64,000 nucleotides of DNA from Oncomelania hupensis (Eukaryota > Mollusca > Gastropoda > Littorinimorpha > Pomatiopsidae), in assembly GCA_036898135.1 (NCBI GenBank), contig CM072513.1:35412295-35476294 (forward strand), given 5' to 3'. Within the stretch, counting starts at the first letter, position 1. Each line of letters begins with the position of its first letter. The notes under the pieces were generated by a model. That model saw only the letters and a program-made list of their open reading frames with translations, was not told where the DNA came from and ran no database searches. Below, piece by piece: positions 1 to 8,654 of the stretch. The translations under genes were made by a program, and so were the position numbers.

Positions 1-217
1 GGAAATTTGCACCACTGCTCATTTAGGGGGCTGGTGAAGTAGATGTCAACACCATGACCACCACCTTCAACTCAGCTGTGACAGATGCCGCCACTGAGAT
101 CCTTGGCAAGCACCGACCAAAGAAGAAGCCGTGGATCACACCTGAACTTTTGGATCTGTGTGATAAACGAAGAGAGATTTAAAAAAACAAAGAAAAAGAA
201 CACCTCACAGGGAGCTG

Positions 218-808
218 ATGTCTACCGAAAAATCAACAATGACATCCGAAAAGGCATGCGCACAGCAAAGGGATAACTGGATAGAAGATCAATGCCAGGA
301 AATAGAGAACAATCTGAACAAGAACAACAGCAAGAAGGCCTACCAGACTGTAAAGCGGCTGAAAAGTTTCAAACAGCCCAAAGTCTCCACGATCCAAAGC
401 AAGTCTGGCATATGCCTTACAGAAGAACAAGAAGTCTTGGACAGATGGACAGAGTACTGCTCTGACCTTTACAACCATACAACAAATGGAGACCCATCAG
501 TTCTAGCATGTCCCGAGAACAGAGAAGAAGAAATCCTCCCAATTCTCCGGGAAGAAATTGAGGCAGCAGTGCAATCGCTAAAGAAATGGAAGTCAGCGGG
601 AGTGGACAACATACCCGCGGAACTGCTACAAGCAGGAGGAGAAGCGATGATTGATGCCCTCACCATTATCTGTAACAAGATCTGGCAGAGTGGCCTATAC
701 CATGGGCCCAGTCGCTTGTCATCACTCTTCCCAAAAAAGGTAACCTTCAGGAGTGTGAAAATTACCGCACCGTCAGCCTCATCATCCATCCCAGCAAGGT
801 CCTCCTGA
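218..808 (+). pseudogene. RTE-like LINE: linker and N-terminal RT region, frameshifted
   Basis: This is the part of the LINE ORF between endonuclease and RT core, with the conserved stretch SAGVDNIPAELLQAGGEA that opens the RT domain. The reading frame shifts near 690-740, so the end of this ORF (after LFPKK) is out of frame. Homologous copies at 7382-7711 and 17050-18423 read this stretch as KKGNLQECENYRTISL. No start codon is meaningful because the copy is a fragment of a longer polyprotein. An upstream stop lies near 180, just after the KRREI segment. Confidence 0.75.
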
Positions 809-825
809 AAATATTACTCGACAGG

Positions 826-1596
826 TTGAAACCCCAAGCTGAACAAATCATAGCTGAAGAACAAGCAGGATTCAGGGCAGGGCGAAGTACCAGTGAACAG
901 ATTTTTAACCTCAGAATAATCTGTGAGAAATACTTACAGCACCAACAACATGTATATCATGTGTTCATAGACTGCAAGAAAACGTTTGACCGAGTCTGGC
1001 ATGCAGCTCTATGGGCAACAATGAAAGCGTACAACATCAGACCTAAAATTAATGAAGTCATCAAAAACCTGTATGACAAGGCTACCAGTGCAGTCCTCCA
1101 CAACAGCGCCATCGGGAACTGGTTCAGAACAATAATCGGTGTGCGTCAAGGATGCCTACTCTCTCCAACACCCTTCAACTTCTTCCTAGAGCGAATCATG
1201 TCAGATGCTCTTGCAGATCACGAAGGCACAGTCAGCATAGGGGGTAGAGCAATCTCCAATCTTCGTTTTGCGGATGACATTGATGGATTGGCTAGAGAGG
1301 AACAAGAACTTGAACAGCTGATACAGAGGCTTGACACCACCTCCAAAGCTTGTGGAATTGAAATAAGTGCAGAGAAGACCGAAATGATGACCAACAACAC
1401 CAATGGCATCAACTCGGACATCAAAGTCCAAGGCCAATCCCTCAACACAGTGCATAGCTTCAAATATTTAGGAGCCATTGTATCAGACAATGGGTCCCGA
1501 CAGGAAGTCCTCTCCAGGATCGCACAAACAACTGCTGCCCTGACAAGGTTGAAGCCATTTGGAAAGACAGGACCATCATTCTACATTCCAAAGTAA
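826..1596 (+). pseudogene. RTE-like reverse transcriptase domain (copy R1)
   Basis: RT core of the LINE, about 256 residues. Visible motifs in order: QAGFRAGRSTSEQIF near residue 14, motif A read as FIDCKKTFD (other copies have FIDFK.AFD, so two positions are changed), motif B GVRQGCLLSP, and the catalytic motif C RFADDID with both aspartates. In life this enzyme nicks DNA with its endonuclease partner and reverse-transcribes the element RNA at the target. The ORF ends in a frameshift near 1560, after which the continuing sequence is in the frame of 1599-2063. It is not a functional gene. Confidence 0.85.
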
Positions 1597-1598
1597 GA

Positions 1599-2063
1599 TT
1601 GCTGCGCTCCCTGGTCATCTCCATCTTCCTATATGCTTACGAAGCATGGATCCTCACAGCAGATCTACAACGAAGAATACAAAGCATGGAGATGAGGTGC
1701 TACAGAAGACTTCTGGGCATTTCCTATACCCAACACATCACCAACGACGAAGTCCGACAGACCATCACACAAGCCATTGGACAACACGATGACCTGCTCA
1801 CAGTGGTGAAGAAACGGAAACTCCGATCGTATGGCCACGTCACCAGATCATCAGGCCTTGCAAAGACTATTCTGCAAGGCACAGTGCAAGGAGGTAGAAG
1901 AAGAGGGAGACCGAAAAAGAGGTGGGAGGACAACATTCGAGAATGGACTGGTTTGACACTGAGCGAAGCCATCAGGGCTGCTGAGGACAGAGAGAGATGG
2001 AGTATGCTGGTTAAACGATCATCTGTGGTGCCCCTACGACCTCAGGGTTACGGGATAGGATAG
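1599..2063 (+). pseudogene. RTE-like LINE C-terminal region (copy R1)
   Basis: C-terminal part of the LINE protein downstream of the RT core. It holds the repeated family signatures RRLLGISYTQHITNDEV, KKRKLRSYGHVTRSS, a basic GRRRGRPKKRWEDNIREW block and AAEDRERW. The same block recurs at 6309-6578, 17050-17400, 48376-48606 and 56470-56690. It ends directly at the (GGATA)n tail, which is in effect the 3' UTR. Confidence 0.8.
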
Positions 2064-2133
2064 GATAGGATAGGATAGGATAGGATAGGATAGGATAGGA
2101 TAGGATAGGATAGGATAGGATAGGATAGGATAG
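2052..2133 (+). repeat. (GGATA)n LINE tail
   Basis: About 16 near-perfect copies of the 5-bp unit GGATA directly follow the LINE ORF. Shorter versions end every other copy of the family that retains its 3' end, so this is the element's own tail rather than an unrelated microsatellite. Confidence 0.9.
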
Positions 2134-3081
2134 TTTGTTTATTTCCACACCTCGTGGAAGTTGCCGCGTAGGCGGAAGATCTACAGGATCCTTCATGGTG
2201 GGCAGGAAAGTACATGAAGAAAACTCTTTTTCAAAAAGCCGAACACGTCCTTTGATGACCGAAATTTCGTCATCATTTTCACAGGAAAATAATATTGCAC
2301 AGCAGCAATAACATGGATTCTCACTGGTCCACTTTATCTTAAGGCGCTTTCTCATTGGTCGGGAGGACTTACTTTTCTTTGTCAGGTTATTGTAGAAAAT
2401 GACGTCATCATGCCAACTCGAGCATCAGCCAGAGGATCGCCGAAACAAAATCGCAGGGGACTTGCTTGGTTTTATCAGTTTATTCCCCCACTTAAAATTT
2501 TTTTAAACAAGGACTTACTCTATGATATCTCTAAATCTAAACATAGTTCGGATTTGATTTTTACAGGTAAGATGCGTCATTCTCTTGCAAGTTTGATGGC
2601 GCAAAAAACTCATTTTCGACCTTAGGTGGACTTACTCGGTTTTGTCAAATCACGGCAGAAATGGACTTGCTGTATCTTCCTCATGACAAAATATGAAAAA
2701 AGAAATTGAAGTACGCTTTAACTGTTAATGATCTTGCTTCGAGGTATACAAATGTAGGATTGTATTAAACACGAATCAGGTGAAAGTTCACGAGCAAAAG
2801 GTATACAAAAACCGTAATAAAAACCAGAGATATCAGACATGAAAATTACCTTGAAGCCTTAGACGGAAAAAGAAATTAAACCATACCCTAACACAACTAT
2901 ACATTCTAAATATCACATAGTAAGCGCAGCATTGACAAACAAAAAAACATTATGAGCAAATGACATTAAACGAGTAAAGGTTACTAAACAGTTTGCATAG
3001 GCTCTCGGCCACTATAAATTAGAGACTGCGAATAGGGTGGAGGGCTAGAACCAGCAGGAACAGAGTAACAGTTAATCGTAT
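2134..3081. other. AT-rich sequence without recognisable gene
   Basis: No supported gene. The small ORF at 2410-2625 has no recognisable motif. Phrases like GGACTTACT and GGACTTGCT recur loosely between 2365 and 2670, which may be an old decayed tandem repeat. Confidence 0.4.
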
Positions 3082-3737
3082 TTATTCTGAAACACCGAGC
3101 TTTTTCTTCAAAGCATCTAGTTGCTCTTTAATAGTCTCCCTTCTTCCAATAATTTTTTTATTATTTCTTCAACGTTGCTAGGTACAGATTTGGAATTAGA
3201 TTGCAAATTATGCTTCAATATTTTGTATTCATCAAAATCGCGCTGGATAATCACAACTTCTTGGTCAGTAATCTGTGAGTCTTCGAGAGCTTTAGAAATG
3301 ATTAAGTTCATGCTTGTAAGTTTAGCTTTCACCAGGCTAGAAATGCCATTGTGTTTTTCTAGTTTGCTAAATACTTTAGTATTAATTACACCTAGTAGTA
3401 CTGAAGACACTGCAGATACTCCAGCAGCAACACCTAATCCGATACTAATTGGTATACTAGTTCCCTTCACTAATAATCTCACACTAGTATCAGCTTCCAC
3501 TGTATTAAAAACATTTAGACCAGTAGATACGTAATTAATTCCGCTAAACACACTGGAATACCGTCTTCTGCATATAGAGTACTTTTGGATGTCTGATTCA
3601 ATTTCTGTTGTCCCCAATTTCCTTATTTCTTCCAGCCTAAACGTTTGAACGTTAGTTAAGTTTAATAATGCTACTGTTGGGGCACTTGGCTGCAATAATT
3701 CCAGTTCCACCACAACAGGATACAATTTAGTCGTCAT
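3082..3737 (-). CDS. Unassigned hydrophobic membrane-type protein (virus-like cluster, gene C)
   Basis: An intronless ORF of 206 residues from an ATG at 3737 to a stop at 3117. It has one Gly/Ala-rich hydrophobic segment (residues about 95-118) that could span a membrane, flanked by a Lys/Glu-rich helical C-terminal half containing ITDQEVVIIQRDFDEYKIL. Near 3140 the sequence switches to another frame that stays coding-like to a stop at 3082, so the last part is probably frameshifted. It is the third of three closely packed minus-strand genes (spacers 11 and 123 bp). I recall similar glycine-rich hydrophobic proteins in unannotated virus-like or Maverick-like clusters of invertebrate genomes, but I cannot name the family. 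Function unknown. Confidence 0.45.
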
Positions 3738-3860
3738 TTTAAATGAATGAGAACATCTTTTTAGTTACTTAACTTGATTTTAGTTAATTTACAAAATATT
3801 CTATTTGTTTATCAGAAAATATTTATTCGCTCACATAAAATGCTGCCAGATCGACATTGT

Positions 3861-4797
3861 CTAGATTAATTTGCAATATTCTATCAGTAGATTTACAACA
3901 AGGGTTGCGGTGGTATTGGATAAAGAAGCAAGTATAATGTACTGATTTTCGTTTTCTCTTTTTCTCATAAATATTGTAATATGTCTGGGATCCTCGTCTA
4001 ATTCAGCCCAACTTAAAGTCACCTGTGGAATTACATTAGTATTTCTCTGCGTAGGTCTGTGAGCAGTAAGAGAGAGATTTCTCTTATATAGCGCACTTAT
4101 AAGCTCAGAGAGCTTCTCAAAGCGCTGGTCACTACTATCCAGCAATCACAAAGTAGTTTGCTGAAGTCAGGATTCGAACTCACGTCGCCCGAGACGCTCG
4201 TACACAAGTCGAGCGCTCTGACGACTGAGCTATCCCTGCCAACAGTAATGTTAAGTACTAATGTAGCTGTACTACCTATTTGAAAAAGAGGCTGCGGAAC
4301 AACTCTAACGTTTTCCAAGCAGAATCACTCTTATGTAAAACAAACATTGTTTTTTTTTGTAGGCTTTGATTTCAATGTTTTCTTGATTACTTTCATCTGG
4401 CACTAGACTAACTAACAGAGGCCCAGCATTATCAATCTTCTTAAATTTATCGTCTGGTCCTATGAATGTGTAAGGGCTTTGACACTTAAATTTAATAAGC
4501 CAATCTATCTAGGTGTTAAAGACCGGATATTTATCGTTTGGTGATAGCATACTTTAAATCAGGATCAAGTACGCCAGCATTAAAGTCCTTTAGTTGGTCG
4601 ATAGAAGGTTTGGTTTCTTGTACTGTAGGATCTGCTGGCCCTGTCAATATTAGAGCTCAGTTATAATAACCAGTTGGTGTAAATTCGAGACTGTAAATAC
4701 CCCTAACATTTGCATCTGCGTCAAAGTCAATTGTGTCTGCTAGGTCTTTAAGTTCAATGGTAGGACAGGTTACTGGAATTTTAGGGGCGTTCGACAT
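3861..4797 (-). pseudogene. Unassigned protein, interrupted by a SINE (virus-like cluster, gene B)
   Basis: Starts at an ATG at 4797 with SNAPKIPVTCPTIELKDL and runs to a stop at 3861 (ending LLIEYCKLI). It carries an in-frame stop near 4640, a frameshift near 4545, another stop near 4510 and a tRNA-derived SINE at 4072-4240. The coding sense resumes on the far side of the SINE (SWAELDEDPRHITIFMRKRE). Uninterrupted length would be roughly 250 residues. No domain recognised; the protein looks soluble and beta-rich. It begins only 11 bp downstream of gene A and points the same way, which suggests a compact viral or transposon transcription unit. Dead copy. Confidence 0.4.
4072..4240 (-). mobile_element. 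tRNA-derived SINE, copy 1
   Basis: Read on the minus strand it opens with a tRNA-like head, GGGATAGCTCAGTCGTCAG (Pol III box A), followed by a good box B, GAGTTCGAATCC. It ends in a body with GCGCTATATAAGAG. The head resembles a tRNA but lacks a well-paired cloverleaf, and the family recurs at 60370-60535 with the same tail. Flanking 8-mers TTACTGTT and TTACTGCT are a likely one-mismatch target duplication. It sits inside gene B of the virus-like cluster. Confidence 0.75.
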
Positions 4798-4808
4798 TAT
4801 ATGTTTAA

Positions 4809-5510
4809 TTATATTTTAAATTTTCTTATCTCTAGAATAATTGTAAGATCATCAAAGTCTACAATTTGGTTGTTTTGGTTTGTTATTTTGAAGCAGATAC
4901 TGGTATGATAGTCATGACTTCAGTAACGTTTTTGAGGCAAACATTTTATTGAAATTGGATCGCAATAAGATTCTCTTTGAGTTGAAATTATTCTTAACAA
5001 TGTATTAGGAGCTCCGTCTACTAAGTTCTCCGATGTCATTAGTTGACGGAGGTACACAAACAATCTATTATTAATTAATAAGTTCATAGGTTTTGTTCCA
5101 ATAAATTTTAAATTACTGCCATTAGATTCGAAAGTTAAAATTAATTCATTAGCAGTGAAACCTTGTATTTATGCGAGCTTTGGCGCTAGTGTAACGCTAG
5201 TATGTCTTTAGACTAAGGCTTATTGAAACCTAAAGTTACTCTCAAGTTAGCAGAATTCATTTTTGCTTCAATTGAATGAGGTTTAAACAGTTCTTCAGTC
5301 AGTCTGCAGAAGTCATAATAGCTGTCTTGTATACGATGTCGTTTTTTATTAATCTGTATCCAGTTATTTTAGGTCTTGACTTATATTAACCCATTTAACC
5401 ATGTAGAAAATTTCGTGTAGGATTACTGCGAAATTGCTGTTTGTATTGTCAACAGGATGGCATAGCTCAATAGTTATGCCGGATTTTACAGATTCAAAAG
5501 TTACGAACAT
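4809..5510 (-). pseudogene. Unassigned protein (virus-like cluster, gene A)
   Basis: Starts at an ATG at 5510 (MFVTFESVKSGITIELCHP) and ends at a TAA at 4809. At least two frameshifts (near 5370 and 5300) and stop codons near 5200 and 4920 break it, but coding-like sense persists in pieces: RLTEELFKPHSIEAKMNSAN, then NLLINNRLFVYLRQL, then APNTLLRIIST. Expected length about 230 residues, no introns. The style (a structural-looking protein ending just before the next gene) fits a virion or Maverick-type protein, but I cannot identify the family. It is the most upstream of three co-oriented genes. Confidence 0.4.
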
Positions 5511-6052
5511 ATTTTAAAAAATATTTTAATAAAATGTATGCACCTTATAAATAAAAAAAAAAAAAAGCTGCAAAGCACACTACAGGACCTTATTAATATG
5601 AAATATGAGTTCATTTAACCAAACATACTGTACTATAGCTGTGACCCCTAAAGTTCATTTTGAAACCAACCCTATTAATATTTTTAATCATTAGCTTAAC
5701 CCAGACCTAACGAATGATTTTTAGCTAACCAATGGCTAAACAATGGTGGTATGCAGTTCTTTCAGATTCAATTTAATGTCGCCGTGTCATGCACTACAAC
5801 TGGTTGCGGAATTTCTTACATTCATCACCTTAATCATCCATCATCCAGATCCTATGTTAAAGTCTATTTACCTGTTCCATTTATATTATTAAGTGAGACT
5901 GGTGTTGTCTGAACAGGTTCCGTTGCCCACAGACAAAAACTGTAATTCCTTTAAAAACGGCTTTGGCAAGAAAGCGTTTCAAAGGCTGTGCAATGAATTT
6001 CAGAACTGATCTTAAAACAGACTTAAGATAAAAACTAGGTAACATTCATGGA
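5511..6052. other. AT-rich spacer inside the virus-like cluster
   Basis: Contains an A-rich run near 5552 and no convincing ORF. The divergent arrangement of genes on either side makes this a plausible promoter region for the cluster, which is inference only. Confidence 0.3.
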
Positions 6053-6232
6053 ATGGGAACTTTATTTAGATACGCTGTAGGTAATTTATACACAGGGCCT
6101 TACTTACCGGGATTTACATCATTTAGTCACAGCACTCATGTTCGTTTACTTTATATCAGGCAAAAACACGTAAACGCGTACAGAACAATTCACCGTAGAC
6201 ACATCAAACGGATTAACCCAAAGCGGGATTGA
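6053..6232 (+). CDS. Small basic ORF, unassigned (virus-like cluster, gene D)
   Basis: A 59-residue ORF opening MGTLFRYAVGNLYTG and ending in a strongly basic Arg/His/Lys tail (HRRHIKRINPKRD). It is transcribed opposite to genes A-C. Short basic proteins that bind packaged DNA are common in DNA viruses and Mavericks, which is the only functional hint; no family is recognised. It lies just left of the RTE copy R2 and may belong to the same cluster as the ORF at 8202-8560. Confidence 0.3.
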   Translation: MGTLFRYAVGNLYTGPYLPGFTSFSHSTHVRLLYIRQKHVNAYRTIHRRHIKRINPKRD

Positions 6233-6297
6233 AAGGCTGAATAAATCTATTCGCACTTATACATGTACGTGGTGTGGTCTTGGGTCACAGGCACAAA

Positions 6298-8190
6298 CCT
6301 ATCCTATCCTATCCTATCCCATAACTCGGAGGTCGTAGGGGCACCACAGATGATCGTTTAACCAGCATACTCCATCTTTCCCTGTCCTCAGCAACCCTGA
6401 TGGTTTCGCTCAGTGTCAAACCAGTCCATTCTCGAATGTTGTCCTCCCACCTCTTTTTCGGTCTCTTTCTTCTTCTACCTCCTTGCACCGAGCCTTGCAG
6501 GATGGTCTTTGAAAGACCTGATGATCTGGTGACGTGGCCATACCATCTCAGTTTCCGTTTTTTCACCACTGTGAGCAAGTCATCGTGTTGTCCAATGGCT
6601 TGCGTGATGGTCTTTCGGACTTCGTCGTTGGTGATGTGTTGGATATAGGAAATGGCCAGAAGTCTTCGTTAGCACCTCATCTCCATGCTTTGTATTCTTC
6701 GTTGTAGATCTGCTGTGAGGGTCCATGTTGCGCAAGCATAAGGGAAGATGGAGATGACAAGAGAGCGCGCAGCAGTCTTACCTTTCAATGTAGCCTGATG
6801 GTCCTGTCTTTCCAAATTGGCTTCAACCTCGCCAGGGCAGCAGTTGTTTGTGCGATCCTGGAGAGGACTTCCTGTCGGGACCCATTGTCTGATACAATGG
6901 CTCCTAACTATTTGAAGCTATGCACTGAGTTGAGGGATTGGCCTTGGACTTTGATGTCCGTGTTGATGCCATTGGTGATGTTGGTCATCAGTTCGGTCTT
7001 CTCTGCACTTATTTTCATTCCATAGGCTCTGGAGGTGGTGTCAAGCCTCTGTACCAGCTGTTCAAGTTCTTGTTCCTCTCCAGCCAATCCATCAATGTCA
7101 TCCGCAAAGCGAAGGTTGGAGATTGCCCTTCCCCCTATGCTGACTGTGCCTTCGTGATCTGCAAGAGCATCTAACATGATGCGATCTAGGAAGATGTTGA
7201 AGAGTGTTGGAGAGAGTTGGCATCCCTGACGCACACCGATTGTTGTTCTGAACCAGTTTCCAATGGCGCTGTTGTGGAGGACTGCACTGGTAGCCTTGTC
7301 ATGCAGGCTTTTGATGACTTCAATAATTTTAGGGCTGATGTTGTACACTCTCATGGTTGCCCACAGAGCTGCATGCCAGATTCAGTCAAACGCCTTTTTG
7401 AAGTCCACGATCACATGATATAGATGCTGTTGGTGCTGTAAGTATTTCTCGCAGATTATTCTGAGGTTGAAAATCTGTTCAGTGGTACTTCGCCCTGCCC
7501 TGAATCCTGCTTGTTCTTCAGCTATGATTTGTTCAGCTTGGGGTTTCAACCTGTTTAGTATTATTTTCAGAAGTACCTTGCTGGGATGGCTGATAAGGCT
7601 GATGGTGCGGTAATTTTCACATTCCTGAAGGTTACCTTTTTTGGTAAGAGTGACGACAACCGATTGGGTCCAATGTGTAGGCCACTCCCCACTCCATCGA
7701 TAGTGGTCCATCTCATGGGCCAGTTCTTCTAATTTTCTCTCTGCATTTAGGGTCCTGACATTCCAGGTTCATATGTCGATGTTATTTCTGGTGCGGATCT
7801 TGCTAAGTTGTCCATCAGTAGCACACTTATCACCTCCGTCCTGGTGGTCAACGGAGGGCGCGGTCCTTGTTGACCCGGGCGACGACCGATCCGGTATGGA
7901 GTAAATGGTTTTATTCATCATGCAGTGTGTCTTGGGCAAGAAAGACCTGGCAGGGCCCAATCCTCTCCAGGCCGATATCCACGAATACAGTGTGGCTCGC
8001 CTTGGCCCCGAGCATGTGGTCGTTGAATCTGTAGTAACATGAGGTTCCTCCGTACTGGCCGGTGACTTCTGTGTAGAAGACTTTCGCCCAGTGATGCCGT
8101 GCTGACATCACCCCTGTTAGTCGCCTCTTACGACACGTCGGAAACGTTGGGTCTATTCTAATCAGTGCCCGAACCCAGAGGGCAAACAGG
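6298..8190 (-). mobile_element. RTE-like LINE copy R2, internally deleted but with 5' UTR
   Basis: Minus-strand copy with a short GGATA tail on its left (6298-6320). Coding pieces run leftwards: 7382-7711 (RT start), 6908-7354 (RT core with RFADDID) and 6309-6578 (C-terminus). Unlike the other copies it retains the start of the endonuclease, read as TWNVRTLNAERKLEELAHEM near 7712-7770, and a 5' UTR upstream of it to about 8190. Close to 7694 the endonuclease start (MDHYRW) is joined directly to mid-RT sequence (SGEWPTHWTQ), so nearly all of the endonuclease and linker is missing. Flanks ACAGGCACAAAC and ACAGGCAAACAC are a possible imperfect target duplication. Confidence 0.8.
6908..7711 (-). 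pseudogene. RTE-like reverse transcriptase remnant (copy R2)
   Basis: Two reading-frame pieces, 7382-7711 and 6908-7354, together give an RT core. Motif A reads VDFKKAFD, motif B GVRQGCQLSP, and motif C RFADDID. A stop near 7380 separates the pieces. Motif A is closer to the family consensus than in copy R1. The C-terminal part continues in 6309-6578. Not functional. Confidence 0.75.
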
Positions 8191-8201
8191 CAAACACATA
8201 G

Positions 8202-8560
8202 TAATATTAGAGGAGAGAGGAAAAGCTTTGATTCCCAGAAGCAGCTTTTAGTGAATGTCGAAGATTCTATTAATTCGGCAGTTGATTTGCCTGCCAGTAT
8301 CAAGAGATATCAATACACATTAAAGTACGCTAGAGCAGAAGTAGATTATGTAATTAGTTTAGGACTATATATGTTGCCCTTCGACCTTCAACTTCAGATA
8401 GGAAAAATATCAAACTACAAAAGCAATATTGTTATCACCGACCCCCAATATCATATAGGATTCAATCCTACTGTGAATGAACTTGGTTTAAATTCACAAC
8501 CACCTCCTCCGTTAATATTAACTCCATCACAATTACCTCCACGATACTGTAATTACTAAA
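8202..8560 (+). CDS. Unassigned ORF to the right of copy R2 (virus-like cluster, gene E)
   Basis: An open frame of roughly 119 codons ending at 8560. It opens upstream of position 8251 without a clear ATG and continues through YTLKYARAEVDYVISLG to a Pro-rich end (QPPPPLILTPSQLPP). No family recognised. Since copy R2 separates it from gene D, the left part of the gene may lie across or be lost at that insertion. Confidence 0.3.
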
Positions 8561-8654
8561 ACAAATTGAACCAACCGATCATGGGGTTTTGCTTCTAGCA
8601 CTTACAGGAAGTTTGCTGCAAGGAGGGTTGTTTCAAATTTATTATTTTCAGCAG

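Larger units (their letters stand above)
1..2133 (+). mobile_element. RTE-like non-LTR retrotransposon copy R1, cut by the window edge
   Basis: A LINE copy running off the left edge. It keeps the linker between endonuclease and reverse transcriptase (about 50-800), the RT domain (826-1596), the C-terminal region (1599-2063) and a (GGATA)n tail at 2052-2133. The endonuclease lies outside the window or is lost. The RT motifs, the C-terminal segment rich in Arg/Lys and Trp, and the simple pentanucleotide tail match what is known of RTE-type LINEs. The family is repeated at least seven more times here. Frameshifts between the ORF pieces show that this copy is dead. The clade assignment (RTE rather than a related LINE clade) rests on recognised sequence style, not a tree. 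Confidence 0.85.
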
